33,587 bases of DNA, taken from contig JAAAJB010000388.1 in the NCBI GenBank assembly GCA_016098155.1, forward strand, positions 1-33,587, in the 5' to 3' direction. Position 1 is the first letter of the stretch; every line of letters begins with the position of its first letter. The position numbers were made by a program, and so were the translations under genes. Of the stretch, positions 10,224-20,203 are shown one piece after another. Origin of the DNA: Actinomortierella ambigua. Lineage: Eukaryota; Mortierellomycota; Mortierellomycetes; Mortierellales; Mortierellaceae. Under the pieces are notes generated by a model that was not told the origin of the DNA, did no database searches, and was given only the letters and a program-made list of their open reading frames with translations.

Positions 10224-13200
10224 TTAAGAGGGGCTATTACTCTGGAAACGCTCGTCCTCGGGCCGATAACTGTCTTCCTGTTCGCTGCCACCAGCGTACT
10301 CAATCTCTTCCTCGTCGAGCATCCGCTGGCGCTCTTCTTGCTCCTCGCGCTGTTGCCGGTAATCCTCGGCTTCAAACTCCTCAGTTGTCTGACGCTGCTG
10401 TCGTCGTTGCTTTTGCTGCTGCGACTGTTGCCGCTCTTGTTGCTGGTAGAGATAGTGGTGATGATTATGGTGATGGTGGTGCTGTGGATTCTGACTACCA
10501 CTACTACTGGACGCACGCCGTCCATGGCGATCTCCCTCGGCTCCGTCGTCATCAAAATCCTCTTCGTCGTCCTCGTCCTCATCTGCAGGTTCGCGATCGT
10601 AATCCATACGATCGTTGGTATCATCCCGCTCAAGCCCAGAATCCACCTCCATCTCCAGAGACTCGCCACCTCCATCGCGTGGCGACCTTGTCCGTGACGG
10701 TGACCGAGACCTCGATCGCGAATGTGATCGAGACCGTGATGGTGATCTCGATGGCTGCGACGGCGACTCTGTCAACCGCCGTTGCTGTTCACGATGAAGC
10801 TGGCTGCGCCGATATTCATTGCGCAACGACGATGGGACGGGTGTGGCACTATGCTGGCGCTCTGCGCCAGACTCGTCACCCGTCGTCATTCCTTCATCCC
10901 CATCTTCATAGCTATAGCCACGTCGGAGGCTATGACTACTACTGCTGCCTGCACTTCCACCGCGGGAGACCGACTGGGTCGAGGGTGCTGGAGAGGCCTT
11001 CTCACGCGAACGAGAGGGACTATTGCTGCCAATCGGTGCAGCGATCGTGGCCGCTGCGGTTGCAATGCTGCCACCGACAACACCATTTTGAGCTGCCACA
11101 CGGTCTCGCTCCTTGAGCTCCATCTGGCCGACCCAGAGCTCGACTTCGTCCACCAAGTCGATCAAACACTCCTCCACAAGCAGCTCGTCCCACCGTTCCG
11201 ACATTGGCCGCCACGTCTTCTCTTTGCTGGAAATGGCTGCTGTGTTGGCCAGAACGACGGTCTTGGAGTTATTTTCTTGGTGTTTTTTGGAGGGCTTCTT
11301 CTCCTCATCCTTCAATGGAGTGGGCTTCTGATTCAGTGCGCCCGCCTCTGCCTCTGCCTCCGGATCGTTCCCTGGTGGAAAAGCAAAATGGGGGCCAAAA
11401 TTGGCTGTGGCTGTACCTTGGTTATAGACGGAGATGGCAGGATAATATCCCAATGTCCCGTCGTCGATCAGCGTCTGGTCCTTCTCCTTCTCGTTCTTCT
11501 CGATCGGCAGCAGCGCAAATAGGTCCTGCCACAAGACCCCCTGACAGACACCATTCTTGTACATGATAATCTTGGAGTTTGGAATCACAGGAGGTGGGAT
11601 GGGCTTTTCGAGATTGGTCTTGACTGGTGTTGCCTCATACTCTGCCATCTCAATGAATCGTTTGGTGGGTGAATAGTCGATCGATTCGAAGTACAGCTGA
11701 CCCTTAAACATGAAAGGTCGTCGAAGGCGGCGGTGTTTGAAGAATGAACACTCGTTCCCATCCGGTGGAAGCGAAATGTACATGCCAATCACATCGCCTG
11801 ACTTGAAGGGCTCTGCGAATGGGAACACCCGAGACTGGTGCACTTTTTGACCCGTCGTATCCCGAACGCCATAGCTATAGGCATCGAATCCAACCGGCGC
11901 TTGTAGTGTTGCTAGAGTAGTCCCGAGGAGATTAACGAAAAAAGGTTAGGTTTTTTATGAAACCATCTTCAGAGCCGAATCCCACAAGGCCCCTTTTTCT
12001 CTTCTTTCAGAGGGCTTCTAAAGATACCATACCTTCTCGCCTGGCCCATCCAAGACGCACATGGGCACCATCACGGCCTTCGTGCTTTGGTTCACCGCCT
12101 CGGTCAATCTTAACCTCAAAGTACCACTTGCCCTCACGCACACCACAGTTGGCACGCGCCATGCGGAATCCTTTCTCTGTCGAGATTGTCTTGTACTCCT
12201 CGTCGATCGTCATGTAAGGACTCATGTCCTCGCGTGATAGTCGAACCCCTGCAAAAGGCGGATTGGTGTACTGCCGATAGAGCATGTACTGCAACAACGG
12301 ATCAGGTTCGCACATGACGTACCTGAAGCGATGTTTGTTGTAGGGATGCTCGTTGGAGGCATTGTATGGTGTATATGTGTTGTTGGGTCCTGTGCCGGGG
12401 ATGACCACGTTGGGTAATGGGATATAAGGCTGTGGGACCACAGCGGTCGGTCGACTGGATCCTGATCGCTTTGTGACGGGAGTTGGTGTTGGAGTGGCTG
12501 TTGATGAGGCAACGTTGCTGTTGGTGCCATTGTTGGTCGGGGTGGCGTTGGCGCTGCTGCCACTGGTGACACTGTTCTTGTCCAGATGGGCAGATGCGGA
12601 GGCACTCTTCGACTTGCTCGCCTTTTCCGATTTTGAGCTCTTCTTCGATCCTGACTCTTCCATCCCTGCTGCGTTGGCTTTCCGTTTACCCTCTCGTGGT
12701 GCACGCGCCGTCTGGGCCTTCAGGCCTGAGGACTGATGACTCTACATGTTTCCAACCAACAAATAAAATAAAATAAAAAAGATGGTAGGGAGTTAGTTTC
12801 CCCATTCTCCGGTTAGGAAGGGTTTTTTTCATCATCGGTGATCCGTCATCTGATGATGATCATCTCCATACAGTGATATGTCCGGGTTTGATGTTCCAAA
12901 GGTTGGATTTAGCGAGGCAAAAGTCTGAGGAGGCCGAACGCGCGTTCTCGTCGAGGGCCAGGAACACGTCCTTGGAAATATACAGACAGCTTCCTAGGGT
13001 CGCCCACCAGGTCTGGGTCCTGCTTCGGTCTGTACAAAGCGCCTTCCAATGCCGATCCACATAAGGCAATATGTGGTCTTTCTTGTTGAAGAAGTATCGG
13101 TGCCGTTCCCAATCCATAACGTCTGCATGGATTGACCAGACATTGTCGACTCGTCGTCCGCCTCCTTGAATGGGTTTCCCCGACTGTCGTCGCTGTTCCT

Positions 13201-13972
13201 CTTCTTCCTCATCTTGCTGGGCATCTCTGAGATATTGTTGTACAGTCAGGTTGGCAATTGTTGTCGCGCATATCTCCTTCCAGCCGGCCGTAACACGCTC
13301 AAAAAACTCGGGTCCATTCGTGCTCGGCTTACGCAGAGGGTCGTCCAGTGCTGCCTTGACCTGCTTCTGTCCACCCGGCTTGAGCACGCAGACCTTGCAT
13401 AGAAAGCGATAGTTGGTGATGAAGGGAACAACGTGGCCCAAAGGAGTCTCTATACAGCCTGCATGAAACCAGTTCAAACAGTCTAACAAGGTAAAGAGAG
13501 CCAGGTGATGCGTGCAACCAATGCAAGACAGTTAGGACATGCCAACAGGCTGCATGAGCTGCTAGGAACAAGACACGACTCATGACAATTACCTCTGCAC
13601 TGAAGCGAGAGTTCATCGAGTCTTCGGTCGCGGTTGCAGTAACAATAGCGACCTTTGGCATTGACAGTGTGGGGAGGATTCCATGTGAGATCCATTGAGG
13701 GGCGGATCGCGAAACCAACTCTGGTAATAGAGGGTCTTGACACAAAGGTTGCCGAGTAGAGTTAAGGAGGCAAAGCAATAGTGATGGGTGAGGAAGGATG
13801 CTCTGGGATTACAGGGTCATTCAACCACAAGACTACTACGGAGGGGGGGGGTGTGTGGAGGGTTCTCGGAAATGATGCCAGCCTGCTGGTTGTGTTGGAG
13901 GGAGGGTGTACCTGTCCGCACAAAATAGCCTTTGCCTCCAACCTCACGGAGTGGCGGTGCTCTTTGCACAGA
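10224..13972 (-). CDS. ASH2: ASH2-type COMPASS (Set1/MLL) subunit, PHD-winged helix-SPRY
   Basis: Ash2 is a core subunit of COMPASS, which methylates histone H3 lysine 4. Minus-strand exons are 13718-13593, 13482-12872, 12741-12033 and 11911-10224. An additional 5' exon 13972-13912 (containing REVGGKGYFVRT) is consistent in phase but less certain, and the true start is not found. The chain from 13972 is 1064 residues. In order I see a PHD finger with all eight zinc ligands (YCYC, QCRDC, WFHAGC, LCKVC), a winged-helix region with AICATTIANL-like sequence and WWATLGSCLY, a Ser/Thr linker, a SPRY domain (HPYNKHRFRYVMCEPDP, KGFRMARANCGVREGKWYFE, RLGWARREATLQAPVGFDAY, GDVIGMYISLP, NFGPHFAFP), and a Dpy30/Sdc1-interacting motif (WRPMSERWDELLVEECLIDL). 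A tail of about 290 residues, SR-rich then acidic then Gln/His-rich, follows. The last exon-exon joins restore the SPRY core exactly. The 3' end lies 73 bp from the ELP6 stop. Confidence 0.94.
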
Positions 13973-15527
13973 CTATGCGACTAGATCATATTCTCTTACG
14001 TGAACACTTGCCATTTTGGGAGAGGTTGGGGAACGCAAAGTGCTGCACCAGCAACTACCTGGCTTTTTTGGCCACCAATCCCTCTGAAAGGGCTCCGTGC
14101 AGGTCATGCGAGCAGTTACAAGTGCCTTGTCTATATGAAGGACAAGATCCCGATCGAGGCCGCTCGAAACGAAAAAAAAAAGACCGAAACCAATGCCACC
14201 ACACACTGATCATCGGTAAGTTTCTCTAGAGCTGGTGTTTGTATCGCGCACTCACTCTCTATCCTCAAGGCAAGTTGCGAGGGCTGTCAACGAAGAAGCA
14301 TTGCGGTACGCGCATGTACACATGGAGGGAGACGGAGGCGAGCGCCGAGGGAAGAGGCAACAAAGGAAAGAATTGCCCTCGTTGTCACAGCCCACCCCCT
14401 TACCCCTACAGTCCCGCTACTATTTCCGTCTACTGGATGGAAAGAGTCTAGGTGGAGAGCACCGCCGGCAAGACATCACTCCTGTGGTTGGACCCAGAAA
14501 CACTGGGTCAGAGACTGACAGCCGTCCAAACCAAAGAAAAAGAATGGCCTCTAGCCCACTGGACAACAGTTGAATGAAGGAAAAGGCAGACTTGCTCGGG
14601 ACCTGTGATGGGTGAAGTTGAAAATGGACAAACCACGCTTGTTTTTTTTCGATTGCTAGTGTAGTTCGCGCCGTACTTTCTCTCTCTCACTCTCTCTCTT
14701 TCTTTCTCTCTCTCTCTCCCTCTGAACTGTGCTGCTTTTGGCAGTGTGTGGTGTCCACCAGGACGTCCAACTCCAAAACGAGAGAAAGTTTGACCTTTGG
14801 ACTCGGACTAAAATAATATTATCTATTATTTTGGAGAGCAGCAAATAAAGAGGGTTTTTTTCTTTCCCTCCCTCTTTTACTGCAGGGTGCTGCTGCTCTG
14901 GTAAGCGAGACCGTGATTGACAAAGTGCCGCCAACTCACCTCGCGAAATTGCAACCCCCTTCCTAGGTCAGCACATCGAGGCGAGGAGTACACACCGATC
15001 GAGATGGTAGAAGGTATAGGCGAAGCGAGACACAGTTTGTGGCGTGCAGCAGAGTTGTACAACCATTGCCATTGGATGCCCCTCGGGCAACGACAAAACT
15101 TGTATCCAGGCGCAACAATGTTGGACTGCCTTACCAGGAGACATGCTTCCCAAGGCATGGGCCCCCTCGCTCCCCTTTGGTTGGCGGATATTCTTTGTTC
15201 TATCAAGCCGCCTTTTTCTCTCTCTGCCACCACCCCCAACCCTTTTGCTCACTATTCGTATCTAATCCATGCTGAGGTGAGTACAAAGAAAGAGCAGACC
15301 AGACGGGGAAATGGGATACAAAAGACAAAGAAACAAAAAGTGAAATGTCAGCGTGCAGCTGGGAAAGCAAACAAATAAGAAAAAAGGGTGAGGAAACACG
15401 GTCCTCTCCTTGATTCCTTCACCTCCCCACTTTTCTTTTCTTTCCATCTTCAATCTCATTCCATCCCTCTTCCCTGCATTGTGCATCCCCCCCCCCTCCT
15501 CCCCTTCCTCACATCACCGCATAGACA
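13973..15527. other. Upstream region between ASH2 and the Ca2+/H+ antiporter
   Basis: This region should hold the unresolved 5' end of ASH2 (minus) and the promoter and leader of the antiporter gene (plus). On the plus strand, 14089-14160 encodes PCRSCEQLQVPCLYE followed by a basic segment, resembling the second half of a fungal Zn2Cys6 cluster; a strong donor (GGTAAGT) follows at 14217. No first half of the cluster is visible upstream. A CT-rich tract covers about 14670-14720. The 150 bp before 15528 are pyrimidine-rich on the plus strand, as expected for a fungal leader. Other open frames (for example 14917-15378 plus, 14877-15239 minus) overlap each other and have no recognisable content. 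Confidence 0.4.
15277..15524 (+). other. Probable 5'-UTR intron of the antiporter gene
   Basis: A consensus donor (GAG|GTGAGTAC) at 15277 and an acceptor (gcatag|ACA) at 15523-15524 flank a 248-bp pyrimidine-rich segment ending three bases before the antiporter ATG at 15528. Splicing would bring an upstream ATG (15269) next to the main start. This is inference from splice motifs. Confidence 0.4.
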
Positions 15528-17798
15528 ATGAGCAACCAAAGGGCACCCTCGGTGCATAGTCAGCACTCCAACAATGGTCCGGCCACCCTGCAACCAACGA
15601 CCAGCGACGAGCCCCTATTTGGGGCTCCTCAGCGCAAGGTGACCATTCACTCTGTGCGGTCTCTCCACTCGACTATGGGAGACCACAACAACCATAACGG
15701 TGTCCTCCTTGGCTCCGAATCCTCACACCGTCCGCACCGCCAACCGCTCACGATCCTCCAGTGCCTCAAGACCATCCTCTTTGCCACAAAGATCAACGTC
15801 CTTCTCATCTTTGTCCCTCTGGGCATTATTGCAGAACAGCTCCACTGGAGCGATACTGTTGTCTTTGTACTCAACTTTATTGCCATCATTCCTCTTGCAA
15901 AGCGTACGTCTCTTTCTCTCATTCTCTCTTTCTTACTGCCCACCCCACCCACCCCCCTTCTCCCAGGTCATCCACTCTCCTCCTCCTCCCCTCACCCGAG
16001 GGTGCAATTGCTGGATCTGCTGCTCCAAAGGAGTAGTATATATTTGGGAGTTACGGAAGGGGGGGGGAGGGGAGGGCAGGGTAGCTCAGTTTGACTCGAC
16101 TGTTTTGTGTTGTCTCCTTGCCCTGACAAAAGCTGACAAGGACAACGACGATGAGAAAGTATGGTGTGCGTGGGTGTGGTGTGCGAAAGGGGACTTGGGG
16201 GGGGTGGGAGATGGGATGTCCAGACCCCTGTCACCATTACTTTCTTGGTGATACATACTCCAATTGGCCTGGGCCAGACCATGTTTGTTATCTCCAACCT
16301 CTTGGCCATCTCGAGCTTCTCTAATTCACCACGTCAAGTCTTGGTTCCACTTCACGCCGGGCGGGGTCTCTTTTTTCAGAGTGGAAGAAAAAGAAATCCC
16401 CTACCCCAGATGTGTGTTTGACACACCGCCCCCTCTCCATCGTCAGACCCCACGGGCAGGAGGCGTTTCGCATCACGCTGGGCTGTGAGGGTGTCTCTTT
16501 TTGTTCTTGGACTATGTCGATTTCGGAGTTTAGCCGACGCAGGGCTCTAACAAAAAACGTCCACTTGTGTATATTCATGTGTGTATGTGCACTTCATACT
16601 TTTTCTTTTTTTTTAGTGCTAGGATACGCAACAGAAGACATTGCTCTTCGTCTTGGCGAGAACCTAGGTGCCTTGCTCAATGCATCGTTCGGCAACGCCG
16701 TGGAGTTGATTCTGTCGATCGTGGCTCTGACACAGCACAATGTCGAGGTCGTCAAGGCTTCCGTTCTGGGATCCGTCCTCTCCAACCTGCTCTTCGTCCT
16801 GGGCTTTTGTTTTCTCTTTGGCGGCCTCAAGTATCAGGTCCAGACGTTCAACCAGACGGCCGCTCAGACCTCGGCCTCGCTACTGGCCCTGTCGTGCATG
16901 TCCATGTTGATCCCCGCCGCCTTCTTGGCCTCCAAGCCCAACATTGATTCAGCCCATAACATTGACTACCTCAGCTATGGCACTGCCATTGTCATCCTGC
17001 TCGTATACGTCGTGTACCTCATCTTCCAGCTCCGGACACACTCGCATCTCTATGCCTCGGAGGACGAGCCCGAGGAGGAGCCAATCTTGCCTTTGTGGAT
17101 GAGCGTCACTTTGCTGCTCGCTGTCACCGTCCTCGTCGCCTTCCTCGCTGAATACTTGGTCGGCTCTATTGAGGGTCTGTCCGTCGCATGGGGACTCAAC
17201 CACACCTTCATTGGTCTCGTTCTCCTACCCATCGTCGGTAAGTGTTTCTTTCTTTCTTTTTGGCCTCACCCCACTCACTTACCGCCATTCCCCCCCCCCT
17301 CCCTCCGGCTGATAAGCCGGACGGAGGAGAGAAAGGGCTGTTGTTAGCCTCTATCATAAAGTTGACATTTGGATTAACACTTTCCACCTTCCCCTCCCCC
17401 CACCTTCCCCTGCCTCCTTTTTTTTTCTCCCGTTAGGAAACGCTGCTGAGCACGTTACTGCCGTGTCTGTAGCGATGAAGAACAAGATGGACCTGGCAAT
17501 CGGAGTGGCGATCGGCTCGTCGATGCAGATTGCGCTCTTTGTGACGCCATTGCTGGTCATCTTGGGTTGGATCATGCAAGTGCCGGGCATGAACCTGGCC
17601 TTCAACACCTTTGAGACCGCAGTGTTGTTCATCTCGGTCCTGATCGTCAACTATCTGATTCAGGATGGCGAGTCCAATTATCTGGAAGGCGTCATGTTAC
17701 TCGCTAGCTACGTGATCATCGCCATTGCCTGCTTCTTCTATGATGACGAGGTTGGTGGTGGTTCTACCGGAGCTGCCCCAGCCGGCAAGGTGCACTAG
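15528..17798 (+). CDS. VCX1: Vacuolar Ca2+/H+ antiporter (CAX/VCX1 family)
   Basis: This protein would exchange cytosolic Ca2+ for vacuolar H+. Exons are 15528-15903, 16617-17237 and 17437-17798, giving 452 residues; both introns split a codon after its first base and rejoin in frame ([18 protein letters not shown] and [19 protein letters not shown]). The family's two repeats are clear: [13 protein letters not shown] in the first half and [20 protein letters not shown] with [14 protein letters not shown] in the second; their Asn and Glu residues line the ion site. About ten hydrophobic segments fit the family topology, and an acidic loop (SEDEPEEEP) separates the halves. The first 85 or so residues are polar Ser/His-rich and probably cytosolic, where a regulatory N-terminus sits in CAX proteins. 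Intron 1 (713 bp) is unusually long; intron 2 is 199 bp. It converges with the thioesterase-like gene (251 bp between stops). Confidence 0.96.
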
Positions 17799-18049
17799 TC
17801 GCATCTTTTTGTTGCATCCATAATCGCCCTTTTTTTGTTTCCCTATTCTTTCATAAAGTTTTTATATATATGTATATCGGATCCGTCATATATTATCGAA
17901 TGGGAAGGAACGAGTGAGAAGAGGAGGAGGATCCTGTGTGTGCTGAAAAAGGGGAGGAGGGGATAGACAATGAACAGGAGAACAATGATCGTCCCTGAAA
18001 AACAATATAGATGAAACTGAGCATACATCTACAACAGTCTATAGAAGAT

Positions 18050-19316
18050 CTACTCGTCCTTCAAGTCGAGGCGCCATGTCAACGTCAGCTTGGCCACAGT
18101 CTCAAACTTGGCGTTCTTGATCAGCACCTCATTGACAAGTTCGTTTGCAGTCCGGTCCTTGATGGCAGGCACCAACGAGCTGGCCGTCAGCAGTCCTCGA
18201 GCGACTTTGATGTACTATTTGTGTCGTGGTAGCCATTATTATTATTGTTTTGAAACAGAAATTTACCATTGAGCAATGGCACCATGGGGAGGGAGAGGAG
18301 AGAAAGTGCAGAAGGTCTTAGTACATATCCAATTTCACCTATTTCATCCACTCCATCCTATTTATCCACTTTTTTTTTTTACCCTATCTCACATCCACAG
18401 CCTTTAAATAATTCTTCTCTTACCTCGGCATTAATATTGGTCAGGATAGCGCGGTCCTTCTTGCCCAGCAAGGTGAACACGGCCAAGCCTCCAACCGTTT
18501 CGCCAAAGCAGATCAAGGCTGCAGCATGTACGCAACGGAAGGGGTTCGAGTTGGACTTTGTCTCCTAAATGAATGAATGAATGAAAAAAAGAGGTTCCTT
18601 TTTGTCAGTGAGGCAAAAGTACAAGATAACAATGACAGGTGCTCAAATAAAGAGGCATGACAAAAAAAATCCCACGCTCGAAGCATTCCATAATCAAAAG
18701 GGCCTTCACCCCTCCAAAAGTAACCTTGTTCTTTTCTTTCCATTGTCCTATCCGTTATTGTTGTCCAATGGTGGTTTGTCCAGCCCTTTTTTTCCTTGCC
18801 CCGTTAGGCCGGTTCCTCCAGTATTCATGTCCTAATCTTCCTAGAGCCAACGGCTTTGATCAAGGTTTTCCACTGCTCATTGGGTGATCGTTGATATGGT
18901 CGCTACGATCACATTTCCTCATTTCAACAATCGATGAGAAAAGTGGCAAAAAAAACTCCACCCATTCCCCGCTACCTCTCTCTCCCTCTCTCTTCACACA
19001 TCCCCGTCTCTTTTGTTGTTGTGGTGGTTTTTTTTTTCTCCCATCTTTTTCTTACCCGCATGACGCCACAGGCAGTGCCCTTGCGGAGTTCGGTGATGCG
19101 AAAGTTGATGGACCGGGAGTAAGGGTTAGCAAAGCCCAGGATGGTCGAGAAAATCCAGCCACGAAGGCGCATCGGCACTACGCCCGAATGCGTCAGTCCA
19201 TCCCAGATCTTGAGCGGATCGCGCGCCGAGGACATTGTCTTTGTTATCCGCTTTGAGATCAGGAGTACTGATAGCAGGCCGATCACGGCTGCGACTGCAA
19301 TGAAAATGGGCTGCAT
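18050..19316 (-). CDS. HotDog-fold DUF4442 thioesterase-like protein, membrane-anchored
   Basis: Exons on the minus strand are 19316-19056, 18564-18424 and 18214-18050. Introns are 491 and 209 bp, phase 0, GT-AG. The product is 188 residues. Residues 1-30 hold one hydrophobic segment (IFIAVAAVIGLLSVLLI), a signal anchor or transmembrane helix. The rest matches the DUF4442/HotDog pattern: NPYSRSINFRITELRKGTACG, then PFRCVHAAALICFGETVGGL across the second exon, AILTNINAEYIKVARGLLTA across intron 2, and a final strand TVAKLTLTWRLDL. HotDog proteins of this type are acyl-CoA thioesterase-like; the His in VHAAAL and the Glu in GETVGG sit where active-site residues lie in the fold. The substrate is unknown. 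The family call is from remembered pattern, not a search. Confidence 0.82.
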
Positions 19317-20147
19317 TTTTTGGTTGTTGATTGCTGGGTGCTGTTACTGGTATTGTTATAGGTGGTGGTGGTGGTGGTCGCTTTGTTTGGAAAGAAAAGG
19401 TGCTTCCTTGGTCAAACTATGGAAGACAATGACGAGCGAGGTACAAGATTAGCATGTGCTTCTTCTTTTCAATTGCCATTCCGGCATTTGGCTGCCGGCT
19501 TTAGCATCAATGAAAAATAGTCGGGGTTGTGTCGCGCACGCACCTGAAGGAGGAAGGCGTGTGAAACTGTGTCACTCGCGCTCGGTTTGGGGTTAGAAGC
19601 GTAGGGACGATACTCTATAAGAATGAGTTCCGTGATGCAGGATCCTGCTGGATGTCGATCAGATTAGGATGCTTGAATGGAAGAGAGTAATGAAAGTGAA
19701 CAAAAAAGAAGCAAAAGACCTTTTTTTTTTTGTTTCTTTCAACTTTATTTCTCGAAGGCCACGTCTCCCAAGCGCGCGCGCTTTTTTGTCTCCCCTGCAC
19801 GTGCATTTCGCTTAAAGGAGTAATGCCGAGGAGAGAGCGTGTGCCTGTGTGGAGTGAGAACAGCATCTAATCCTTACTGCTGAACCAGCCCTTTCGTCTC
19901 TCTGTCTCTCTCTCACACTTATTCTCTCTCTCTCTCTTTCTCTCTTCGCACAGCTCTTTTATAAATAGTAAAAGAGCATCTCACTCCGTCCTCTTCTGTC
20001 AAATTCCGACACTCGACTACGGCTGTCACTGGATGAGATGGAGCTCTCTCCCATAGCTTTTATTTTGCTACAACCAGGGAGTCGTGTGAGAGTGCGTGAA
20101 GCGAAACCAAAAATGAATGCAAGATGAATTTTGAATACGATGCTGCT

Positions 20148-20185
<38 letters not shown>

Positions 20186-20203
20186 CCGCCAAAGTCTTGT
20201 CGC
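19317..20203. other. Intergenic region between two minus-strand genes
   Basis: The right part is the 3' flank of the Vtc1-like gene and the left part is the promoter of the thioesterase-like gene. It holds CT tracts (about 19890-19945) and the GA tract at 20150-20184. One long minus-strand frame continues from the Vtc1-like exon through here, but the strong splice donor at 20458 shows this is read-through of an intron and 3' flank. I see no gene. Confidence 0.55.
20150..20184 (+). repeat. (AG)n microsatellite
   Basis: A 35-bp GA-type tract lies about 20 bp beyond the stop codon of the Vtc1-like gene, where it would be a CU tract in the 3' UTR. Confidence 0.85.

Noticed and set aside
16200..16420. 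Hydrophobic coding-like stretch inside antiporter intron 1 ([18 protein letters not shown])
   Set aside because: The flanking exons join directly into the conserved PLAK-LLGYATED segment, leaving no place for an extra exon.
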